DNA from: Comamonas sp.
Lineage (GTDB): Bacteria; Pseudomonadota; Gammaproteobacteria; Burkholderiales; Burkholderiaceae_C
Direction of reading: 5' to 3'
Length of the DNA: 5,272 nucleotides
Assembly (NCBI GenBank): GCA_019236485.1
Contig: JAFAIY010000469.1
Location: 1 to 5,272 of the forward strand
Positions within the stretch are counted from its first letter, which is position 1; each line of letters starts with the position of its first letter. The notes under the pieces were generated by a model, which had not been told where the DNA came from, searched no databases, and was given only the letters and a program-made list of their open reading frames with translations. Both the position numbers and the translations under genes were made by a program. Shown in pieces: positions 1-4,798 of this stretch.

Positions 1-393
1 CTGCCCTGGCTGGCGCTGCGCACCGGCGAGCAGCATCCTGCGCAATTCGTGTTCGACCGCGGGCATCTGCATGCGCAGGATGCGACCCAGCAGGGCCTGA
101 TGGCTTTTGTCATCAGCGACTGCCACTTTGACCGCGCGACGCTGGAGCAGCAGGTTTTGCAGCAGGCCCGGGAACAGCTGGGCTGGCATGACATGCAGGC
201 CATCCAGACGGTGATCGAGAAGCGCGCCACCTTTGCCTGCACGCCCGCGCTGCAGCGCCCTGGCATGGAGCTCGGCCATGGCCTGTGGGCCTGCGGCGAC
301 TATGTCGACGGCCCTTATCCGGCGACGCTGGAGGGCGCGGTGCGCAGCGGCATGGCCGCGGTGCGGCGGATGGCGGCAGCGCAGCCCGCATAG
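1..393 (+). CDS. hpnE: Hydroxysqualene dehydroxylase HpnE, C-terminal part (5' end outside the window)
   Basis: The frame is open from base 1 to the TAG at 391-393 and gives 130 residues of the C-terminal half of an FAD-dependent amine-oxidase/phytoene-desaturase-fold enzyme. The diagnostic stretch is the closing FAD-binding motif, GLWACGDYVDGPYPATLEGA, beginning near fragment residue 94; a few residues earlier is ATFACTPALQRPG. Together these match the C-terminus of the HpnE family as I know it. HpnE enzymes use FAD to reduce hydroxysqualene to squalene after HpnC and HpnD, feeding hopanoid synthesis. The start codon, the N-terminal Rossmann fold and any hpnC/hpnD neighbours lie to the left and cannot be seen. 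Family assignment to an FAD-dependent desaturase-like oxidoreductase is firm; the exact substrate is by resemblance, and another squalene- or carotenoid-associated oxidoreductase remains possible. Confidence 0.78.
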   Translation: MPWLALRTGEQHPAQFVFDRGHLHAQDATQQGLMAFVISDCHFDRATLEQQVLQQAREQLGWHDMQAIQTVIEKRATFACTPALQRPGMELGHGLWACGDYVDGPYPATLEGAVRSGMAAVRRMAAAQPA

Positions 394-416
394 CCTGCCG
401 TGCTAGTTCCTATGGG

Positions 417-440
417 CTAGTGCAAGCCGCGCGGCACTGG
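417..440 (+). terminator. Weak hairpin downstream of hpnE, possible transcription end
   Basis: Bases 417-423 pair with 434-440 to form a 7-bp stem with one G-T wobble; the inner five pairs AGTGC/GCACT are perfect. The 10-nt loop overlaps the self-complementary GCCGCGCGGC (426-435), so an alternative fold exists. The position 24 nt after the hpnE stop suits a terminator, but the sequence that follows is GGGAAAACC and not a T run, so it is not a standard intrinsic terminator. It may be a 3'-end stabilising stem, or chance in GC-rich DNA. Confidence 0.3.
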
Positions 441-477
441 GGAAAACCTGAGGCCGCCATAGTCCAAATAACCGAGT

Positions 478-498
478 TTTGACAGCCGTTTGACAGCC
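478..498 (+). promoter_or_regulatory. Tandem TTTGACAGCC direct repeat with two -35-like TTGACA hexamers
   Basis: TTTGACAGCC occurs at 478-487 and again at 489-498, separated by one G, so the period is 11 bp, about one helical turn. Each copy contains a perfect sigma-70 -35 hexamer, TTGACA (479-484 and 490-495). The repeat lies 63-83 bp upstream of the Bug-family start. No good -10 hexamer is found at 16-18 bp from either copy: the best for the first copy is GTTGCA at 502-507. It may therefore be a promoter with a weak -10 that needs an activator, or a direct-repeat operator. What is seen is the repeat; the role is inferred. Confidence 0.35.
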
Positions 499-551
499 AC
501 AGTTGCAACCATGGACCGACAGTCCCTCTGCACTCAAAAAAGCAAAGCCAC

Positions 552-556
552 GGAGA
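552..556 (+). promoter_or_regulatory. Ribosome binding site of the Bug-family gene
   Basis: GGAGA lies 4 nt before the ATG at 561. It is the only good Shine-Dalgarno match nearby and it fixes the start, which is consistent with the complete signal peptide that follows. Confidence 0.7.
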
Positions 557-560
557 CAAT

Positions 561-1583
561 ATGGCATCGACATTCGACAAATCCACCCACGAAATCCTGA
601 ACATCTCGCGCCGCCATCTGCTGGCCGGAGCCGGGGCGCTGGCCTGCAGCAGCCTGCTGCCCGGCATGGCCCGCGCCGCCGAAGACGGCTGGCCCGCACG
701 GCCGGTGCGCTTTGTGGTGCCGTTCGCGCCGGGCGGCAGCTCGGAGATCGTGGCCCGCTCCACGGCGGCCGAGCTCTCCAAGACCCTGGGCCAGAACGTG
801 TTCGTGGACAACAAGCCCGGTGCCGCCGGCAATATCGCCATGCAGGAAGTGGCGCGCGCCGACGACCAGAGCACCGTCATCCTCGGCCATATCGGCACCC
901 TGGCCGTGAATCCCTATATCTTCGACAAGCTGCCCTACGACCCGAAGAAGGACTTTGTGCCCGTGAGCCTGCTGGCCAAGGTGCCCAGCCTGTATGTGGT
1001 GCACCCCGACCTGCCCGTCAAGAACATTGCCGATCTGGTGGCTTATGCCAAGAAGAACCCCGGCAGGCTCAGCTATGGCTCGGCCGGCAACGGCAGCGCG
1101 GGCCATCTGGCTTTTGAATACCTGAAGATGACGGCCGATATCTTCATGCTCCATGTGCCTTATCGCGGCACCGGCCCCATGATGACCGACCTGCTCTCGG
1201 GCCGACTCGATGCGGCCTCCGTGGGTGCGGCCGCGCTGCTGCCCTTCATCAAGGCCGGCAAGGTGCGCTGCATCGCCACGGGTTCCACCAAGCGCCTGCC
1301 CCAGCTACCCGATGTGCCCACGGTGGCCGAGCAGGGCTTCCCCGGCTTCGAGATGACCCAGTGGTATGGCATGCTCGCGCCCTCGTCGCTGCCGCGCACC
1401 CATGTGGACAGGCTGGCGGCCGAATGCGCCAAGGCCGTCAAGGCCCCCGATGCGCTCAAGCGCCTGCAGGGCGACGCGGCCGAGCCCATAGGCAGCACGC
1501 CCGAGCAGTTTGCCCAGTTCATCGCCACCGAGCAGAACCGCTGGCAGAAGGTGCTCAAGCGTGCCCAGGTGAAACCAGGTTAA
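561..1583 (+). CDS. Bug-family tripartite tricarboxylate transporter substrate-binding protein
   Basis: This 340-residue protein has the normal length for the Bug (Bordetella uptake gene, TctC-like) family of periplasmic binding proteins, which capture small organic acids or similar ligands, usually for a TctA/TctB membrane permease. The N-terminus carries SRRHLL (16-21), then a hydrophobic, alanine-rich segment (22-36) and an ARA-A cleavage-like site near 37-40, which suggests export by the Tat pathway. Family hallmarks follow in order: VPFAPGGSSEIVAR (53-66), the KPGAAGN turn (85-91), GSAGNGSAGH in the middle, VPYRGTGPMMTDLLSGRLDA (199-218), and DVPTVAEQGFPGFE in the second lobe. The usual GGxxD ligand loop reads GGSSE, so Glu62 replaces the common Asp. 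No permease gene is adjacent, as is frequent for the many orphan Bug proteins of Burkholderiales. The ligand cannot be predicted. The family assignment is secure. Confidence 0.95.
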   Translation: MASTFDKSTHEILNISRRHLLAGAGALACSSLLPGMARAAEDGWPARPVRFVVPFAPGGSSEIVARSTAAELSKTLGQNVFVDNKPGAAGNIAMQEVARADDQSTVILGHIGTLAVNPYIFDKLPYDPKKDFVPVSLLAKVPSLYVVHPDLPVKNIADLVAYAKKNPGRLSYGSAGNGSAGHLAFEYLKMTADIFMLHVPYRGTGPMMTDLLSGRLDAASVGAAALLPFIKAGKVRCIATGSTKRLPQLPDVPTVAEQGFPGFEMTQWYGMLAPSSLPRTHVDRLAAECAKAVKAPDALKRLQGDAAEPIGSTPEQFAQFIATEQNRWQKVLKRAQVKPG

Positions 1584-1658
1584 CCCCCTGAGCCGCTACG
1601 CGGCTTCCCCCTAAGGGGACGACGGCCTTTGCTACGGGGCGGCCCTTGCTGGCCGTCC
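1584..1658. repeat. Compound hairpin intergenic repeat of Comamonadaceae type, possible bidirectional terminator
   Basis: The repeat begins directly after the TAA of the Bug-family gene, between two convergent genes. Three stems can be read: AGCCGC/GCGGCT (1591-1596 with 1600-1605, loop TAC); CCCC/GGGG (1607-1610 with 1615-1618, loop CTAA); and a perfect 7-bp GACGGCC/GGCCGTC (1621-1627 with 1651-1657, 23-nt loop). Alternatively CCCCT (1585-1589) pairs with AGGGG (1614-1618) and encloses the first hairpin. The overall layout, CCCCCTGAG, a GC hairpin, CCCC..GGGG, GACGACG, CGGCCCTTGCTGGCCGTCC, is one I recall as a dispersed intergenic element in Acidovorax, Delftia and Comamonas. Copy number cannot be tested here. 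A role in ending transcription from both sides is inferred from position. Confidence 0.6.
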
Positions 1659-1705
1659 CGCTCGTTGCGGCATGCCTCTTCAAACGCAGCGTTCTATGAC
1701 CCAGG

Positions 1706-1921
1706 TCAGTGGCTCTCTATCCACCACTGGATGATGATCTTGGCCAGATAGCCCACAAAGCCCACGCCCAGACCCAGAAAGATCACAAAGGTGCCGAACT
1801 TGCCGGCCTTGGACTGACGTGCCAGCTGCAAGATGATGAACACCATGAACAGGATGAAGGCGCCCACGCCCCAGGTCAGGAAAAAGTGGGCGATCTGCTC
1901 TTCCGTATAACCAAATATCAC
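1706..1921 (-). CDS. DUF2788 family small membrane protein
   Basis: From the GTG at 1921 the product has 71 residues and starts MIFGYTEEQIAHFFLTWG. It has two predicted membrane helices (about residues 10-31 and 43-64) joined by a short basic, polar link, ARQSKAGKFGTF, the most recognisable part of DUF2788 proteins in beta- and gammaproteobacteria. The function of this family is not known to me. An in-frame TTG at 1930 would add three residues (74 in all), but it lies only one base after the GAGGA ribosome binding site, whereas GTG is 10 nt away, so I prefer GTG. The gene follows the DUF2189 gene by 41 bp on the same strand and probably shares its transcript. It converges on the Bug-family gene. 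Confidence 0.8.
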   Translation of the reverse strand: MIFGYTEEQIAHFFLTWGVGAFILFMVFIILQLARQSKAGKFGTFVIFLGLGVGFVGYLAKIIIQWWIESH

Positions 1922-1922
1922 G

Positions 1923-1955
1923 ACAACCAAGTCCTCACAGCCGGGCCCTGGTTGT
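1923..1955 (-). promoter_or_regulatory. Hairpin holding the DUF2788 ribosome binding site in its loop
   Basis: On the minus-strand transcript ACAACCA (1955-1949) pairs perfectly with TGGTTGT (1929-1923) to form a 7-bp stem with a 19-nt loop. The loop contains the Shine-Dalgarno sequence GAGGA (1936-1932), and the GTG start (1921-1919) follows one base after the stem. The alternative TTG start (1930-1928) would be partly inside the stem. The fold would change the effective distance between ribosome binding site and GTG, so it may tune translation; that role is inferred. Confidence 0.35.
1932..1936 (-). promoter_or_regulatory. Ribosome binding site of the DUF2788 gene
   Basis: The minus strand reads GTGAGGAC just before the gene. 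GAGGA is 10 nt upstream of GTG at 1921 but only 1 nt upstream of TTG at 1930, which is why GTG is the preferred start. Confidence 0.5.
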
Positions 1956-1962
1956 GGCGTAC

Positions 1963-2811
1963 TCAGGTGGCAGGCTCCATCGCTTCATCCCTGGCGGGGA
2001 ATGCCGAGGCATCCACCAGATCGCGATAGGCATGCCAGCTGGCATGGCCCAGCAGAGGCATCACAAAAACCAGCCCCAGCAGATAGCTGCCTAGGCCCAG
2101 CAAAGTTAACAACACAATCAGCGCCGCCCACAGGGCCATGGGGCCCGGGTTGGCCAGCACAACGGACCAGCTGGTCAACACGGCCTGGCGCACGCTGACT
2201 CGTCTGTCCAGCATCAGCGGCATGGCCACCACGCTGGACGCAAAAATCGGGGCAGCCAGAAAGCTGCCGAGCGCCATCCACTGCAGGAACAACTGGCCGT
2301 CCTTGGCCAGCACCACATGATGAACAAAGTCCTGCAGTGTGGCCACATGCACGGGCGACATCACGGTGATCAGGGATGCCGAAACCAGCACCCAGCCCGT
2401 GGCGGCCAGCGCCAGCAGCGCGCCGAACTGCACCATGCACCAGTACCCGCCGCGGCCAGAAGCATGACAGCTTTGCCATTGGGTCCAGCTGCGGTGAATC
2501 AAACCCATGTCCACGGCTTCGCCGCGCTCCATGGCCCGGCTGATGGCATACAGGCTGGTCGCCACCACCGGACCGAGCACCAGAAAGCCCGACAAGGCCC
2601 CGGCCATCAGCCAGAAACGATTGTGCCCGATGGCCAATATCAGAGCGCCGATCAGGACCAAGGCCAGACCATGGGCCAGACTGATTAAGGGAGCGTTAGC
2701 GATGTCCTGAAAAGCCTTGCCGAGCCAGACCTGGGGCTGGCTCCAGGCCATGGAGCGGACCGGCGCCAGAGGCGGCGGCGCGAAGATGCGGGCGGACAGG
2801 CAGGCAGGCAT
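1963..2811 (-). CDS. DUF2189 family integral membrane protein
   Basis: The product has 282 residues and about five hydrophobic helices (roughly 43-61, 66-90, 123-151, 174-198 and 225-252). It carries the family's typical C-terminal signature, FVMPLLGHASWHAYRDLV (249-266), and a first part with SLYAISRAMERGE before the central loop. DUF2189 proteins are sometimes labelled cytochrome c oxidase subunit I-like, but I see no heme- or copper-ligand pattern that supports oxidase activity, so the function stays unknown; location in the inner membrane is well supported. The start ATG at 2811 is backed by GAGGAG six bases upstream; a later ATG at 2751 lacks such a site. The gene sits 45 bp after the HAD phosphatase gene and 41 bp before the DUF2788 gene on the same strand, so all three are probably cotranscribed. 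A short TGCC tandem repeat overlaps the first codons. Confidence 0.88.
   Translation of the reverse strand: MPACLSARIFAPPPLAPVRSMAWSQPQVWLGKAFQDIANAPLISLAHGLALVLIGALILAIGHNRFWLMAGALSGFLVLGPVVATSLYAISRAMERGEAVDMGLIHRSWTQWQSCHASGRGGYWCMVQFGALLALAATGWVLVSASLITVMSPVHVATLQDFVHHVVLAKDGQLFLQWMALGSFLAAPIFASSVVAMPLMLDRRVSVRQAVLTSWSVVLANPGPMALWAALIVLLTLLGLGSYLLGLVFVMPLLGHASWHAYRDLVDASAFPARDEAMEPAT
2797..2810 (-). repeat. Short tetranucleotide repeat at the start of the DUF2189 gene
   Basis: The plus strand reads (CAGG)3CA, so the coding strand is TGCCTGCCTGCCTG and begins with the TG of the ATG start codon. Gain or loss of one unit would shift the frame right after the start. Three units are few compared with known phase-variable tracts, so this is recorded as a repeat and not claimed as a switch. 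Confidence 0.5.
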
Positions 2812-2817
2812 GGGCAG

Positions 2818-2823
2818 CTCCTC
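2818..2823 (-). promoter_or_regulatory. Ribosome binding site of the DUF2189 gene
   Basis: GAGGAG on the minus strand stands six bases before the ATG at 2811. It is the strongest Shine-Dalgarno match in the window and decides the start of this gene over the internal ATG at 2751. Confidence 0.75.
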
Positions 2824-2856
2824 GTTCGCTGCCTGAAAAAGCCCAGCCTCTTCAGA

Positions 2857-3606
2857 TCAGCGATCCGCCAGCCCCTGGCACAACTGCAAAAGGCTGGCCA
2901 CTGTGACGTGGGGCTCGGGCCCCTCGTGAGGCCATGCTAACTGCGCGCGGTTCAGCCAGACTGCGTGCATACCCGCATCCATGGCGCCCTGGGCGTCCAG
3001 CGCAGCATCGTCGCCTATATGCAGCACATGCTCGGGAGCCACGCCCACCGCATCGGCCGCCGCATGGAAGAAGCGCGCCTCGGGCTTGGCCATGCCCGCA
3101 CCGCTGGCCGACAAAGAGGCGCGAAAGTGCTGGCCTATACCGACCACATGCACATTGGCATTGCCGTTGGACAGGGCCACCACCGGCCAGCGCTGCGACA
3201 GAAACTCCAGGGCCGGCAGGGCATCGTCGAACAGCTCCACGCGCTGGCGTGCGGCAAAGAACTCGTCGAACGCGGGCTCGGCCAGCGCCGGGTCGTCGCC
3301 GGCGCGCGTCAGGGCCAGGCGTATGGATTCGCGGCGCAGGCCGCTGAGATCGGCTTTCAGGTCGGGGCGCAGCTCCACGATTTCATGCCGCAGCGCACGC
3401 ACCCTGGCGGTGTCGCCGAGGTAGGCGGCCGTGGCCGGCGCATGCGCGGCCAGCCACTGCAGCAAAACGGCTTCGGCCTTGGCAATCGTGGGCCAGATGG
3501 GCCACAGCGTGTCATCGAGGTCCAGGCTGATGGCGCGAATCTGCCCGCTGCGGCGCAGCCGCTGCAGGGTTTCGACGCCAATGTCGGTGGTATCTTGGGA
3601 TTGCAT
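2857..3606 (-). CDS. HAD-IA family hydrolase, YigB-like phosphatase
   Basis: The 249-residue product shows all HAD motifs in order: motif I LDLDDTLWP with nucleophile Asp29 and general acid Asp31; motif II VVALSNGNA with Ser146; motif III with Lys174 in MAKPEARFF; motif IV HIGDDAALDAQGA with Asp199, Asp200 and Asp204. The helical cap lies between motifs I and II (about 40-125), the subfamily IA layout. The stretch WPVVALSNGNANVHVVGIGQ resembles E. coli YigB, which dephosphorylates 5-amino-6-(5-phosphoribitylamino)uracil in flavin synthesis. Substrate by resemblance only; other small phosphosugars or nucleotides are possible. I chose ATG 3606 because it leaves a normal 28 residues before the nucleophile. 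The frame stays open upstream to ATG 3654 and GTG 3669, but none of these starts has a good ribosome binding site and the longest would almost touch hemH. The gene heads the probable operon with the DUF2189 and DUF2788 genes. Confidence 0.92.
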   Translation of the reverse strand: MQSQDTTDIGVETLQRLRRSGQIRAISLDLDDTLWPIWPTIAKAEAVLLQWLAAHAPATAAYLGDTARVRALRHEIVELRPDLKADLSGLRRESIRLALTRAGDDPALAEPAFDEFFAARQRVELFDDALPALEFLSQRWPVVALSNGNANVHVVGIGQHFRASLSASGAGMAKPEARFFHAAADAVGVAPEHVLHIGDDAALDAQGAMDAGMHAVWLNRAQLAWPHEGPEPHVTVASLLQLCQGLADR

Positions 3607-3612
3607 GCCCCA

Positions 3613-3641
3613 AGAATAGCCGCCAACGCAATGCCTGGCAG
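3613..3641 (-). promoter_or_regulatory. Candidate promoter of the HAD-DUF2189-DUF2788 operon
   Basis: On the minus strand CTGCCA (3641-3636) and TATTCT (3618-3613) are 17 bp apart; each matches four of six bases of the sigma-70 consensus. Transcription would begin near 3606, at the ATG itself, giving a leaderless or nearly leaderless message. That would agree with the lack of a Shine-Dalgarno sequence in front of this ATG. Weak matches in a short region, so low confidence. Confidence 0.3.
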
Positions 3642-3663
3642 CCGCTGCGCCCATCTCATTCGC

Positions 3664-3672
3664 TGACACAAT
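3664..3672 (+). promoter_or_regulatory. Candidate extended -10 element of hemH
   Basis: TGACACAAT fits the extended -10 form TGn followed by CACAAT, which has four of six matches to TATAAT. A start of transcription about seven bases later would fall at 3679, the A of the hemH ATG. No -35 hexamer stands out at 16-18 bp, which extended -10 promoters tolerate. No Shine-Dalgarno sequence precedes the ATG, so a leaderless transcript is a reasonable inference. Confidence 0.35.
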
Positions 3673-3678
3673 TGCAAT

Positions 3679-4776
3679 ATGCCATCACGCTTTGCGCCCG
3701 AACCCCGCTTCCGTCACGATCAATCCGCCCGCACCGCCATTCTGCTGTGCAATCTGGGCACGCCCGAGGCTCCCACGGCCGCGGCCGTGCGCCCGTATCT
3801 CGCGGAATTTCTGGGCGACGACCGCGTGGTGGAGATTCCCAAGCTCGCCTGGTGGCCGATTCTGCACGGCATCATCCTGCGCACCCGCCCGGCCAAGTCG
3901 GCGGCCAAGTACGCCACGGTCTGGCATGACACAGACGGCTCGCCGCTGTTGCACTGGACCCAGCGCCAGGCCACGCTGCTGCGCGGCTGGCTGGGCGAGC
4001 GCGGCCACAATGTGCTGGTGCTGCCCGCCATGCGCTACGGCAAGCCGTCGATTGCGGCCCAGCTCGATGCACTCAAGAAAGAAGGCGTGACGCGCATTCT
4101 GATCCTGCCGCTCTACCCCCAGTACTCGGGCACGACCACGGCCAGCGTGTTCGATGCCGTCTATGACTGGGCCAGGACCCAGCGCCATATCCCCGAGCTG
4201 CGCTTTGTGAACCGCTACCACGACGATGCCGGCTATATCGAAGCCCTGGCCCAGCGCATAGAAGCCCACTGGCGCGGCCACGGCCGCGGCGAGAAGCTGG
4301 TCATGAGCTTTCACGGCGTGCCCGAGCGCACCCTGCATCTGGGCGACCCCTACCATTGCGAATCGCACAAGACGGCGCGCCTGCTGGCCGAGCGGCTCAA
4401 GCTCAATGCCGACCAGTACCTGCTCACCTTCCAGTCGCGCTTCGGCAAGGCCAAATGGCTGGAGCCCTATACCGAGCCTTCGCTGATTGCCCTGGCCGAG
4501 GCCGGCACCAAGCGCGTCGATGTGGTCTGCCCGGGCTTCACCAGCGACTGCCTGGAAACCCTGGAGGAAATCAACCAGGAAGCGCGTGAAGCGTTTCTGC
4601 ACGCGGGCGGCCAGCAGTTCGAATACATAGCCTGTCTCAACGACAGCGCCCCCTGGATCACGGCGCTCAGCGATATTGCGCAGCAGCACCTGCAAGGCTG
4701 GCCGACCCAGCGCGAAGACGAAGCGGAACTGAAAACCCGGGCCCAGCTGGCCAAGGCTTGCGGCGCAGCTCAGTAA
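3679..4776 (+). CDS. hemH: Ferrochelatase HemH
   Basis: HemH inserts ferrous iron into protoporphyrin IX, the last step of protoheme synthesis, at the cytoplasmic face of the inner membrane. The 365-residue protein opens with the family block AILLCNLGTPEAP (20-32), followed by RPYLAEFLGDDRVVEIP and RPAKSAAKYATVW. The catalytic histidine is His212 in MSFHGVPERT, and the second active-site residue is Glu293 in PGFTSDCLETLEEI. They are 81 residues apart, the same spacing as in E. coli and Bacillus subtilis ferrochelatases. It is longer than the E. coli enzyme (320), as expected for the beta-proteobacterial form, with an N-terminal tail and a charged C-terminus. I see no cysteine cluster like the C-terminal iron-sulfur site of animal enzymes. 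The start MPSRFAPEP fits the family although no Shine-Dalgarno sequence precedes it. The gene diverges from the HAD operon and is followed after 22 bp by an acetyltransferase gene. Confidence 0.98.
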   Translation: MPSRFAPEPRFRHDQSARTAILLCNLGTPEAPTAAAVRPYLAEFLGDDRVVEIPKLAWWPILHGIILRTRPAKSAAKYATVWHDTDGSPLLHWTQRQATLLRGWLGERGHNVLVLPAMRYGKPSIAAQLDALKKEGVTRILILPLYPQYSGTTTASVFDAVYDWARTQRHIPELRFVNRYHDDAGYIEALAQRIEAHWRGHGRGEKLVMSFHGVPERTLHLGDPYHCESHKTARLLAERLKLNADQYLLTFQSRFGKAKWLEPYTEPSLIALAEAGTKRVDVVCPGFTSDCLETLEEINQEAREAFLHAGGQQFEYIACLNDSAPWITALSDIAQQHLQGWPTQREDEAELKTRAQLAKACGAAQ

Positions 4777-4798
4777 CGCCCGAAGTACCCCTACCGGC

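Larger units (their letters stand above)
394..560. other. Intergenic region between hpnE and the Bug-family gene
   Basis: This 167-bp non-coding gap separates two genes on the same strand. It contains a 24-nt imperfect hairpin shortly after the hpnE stop, a tandem direct repeat of TTTGACAGCC, and a purine-rich ribosome binding site just before the next ATG. Its length and content suggest that the downstream gene has its own promoter and is not simply read through from hpnE. I see no small open frame with a convincing start in it. Confidence 0.6.

Noticed and set aside
492..507. Possible sigma-54 promoter because of TTGCA at 503-507
   Set aside because: The -24 element should have GG ten bases before the GC of TTGCA; the sequence there is AC, so the essential dinucleotide is missing.
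636..650. Lipoprotein signal at Cys29 of the Bug-family protein
   Set aside because: The residues before the cysteine are A-L-A rather than a normal L-A/S-G/A lipobox, while a twin-arginine motif and a later ARA-A cleavage-like site fit a soluble periplasmic protein better.
410..1154. Overlapping minus-strand open frames opposite the start of the Bug-family gene
   Set aside because: They have no ribosome binding site or motif, and the plus-strand frame has a signal peptide and all family hallmarks.
1584..1658. Reading the hairpin repeat as an insertion sequence end or a CRISPR repeat
   Set aside because: There is no transposase, no flanking target duplication and no repeated unit with spacers; it is a single stand-alone structured element here.
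1963..2811. Annotation of the DUF2189 protein as cytochrome c oxidase subunit I
   Set aside because: No conserved histidine pattern for heme or copper is visible and the length and helix number are far too small for that subunit.
2965..3666. A 233-codon open frame on the plus strand, opposite the HAD gene
   Set aside because: The HAD motifs on the other strand are complete and in order; the plus-strand product is a low-complexity arginine, glycine and histidine rich shadow with no domain signal.
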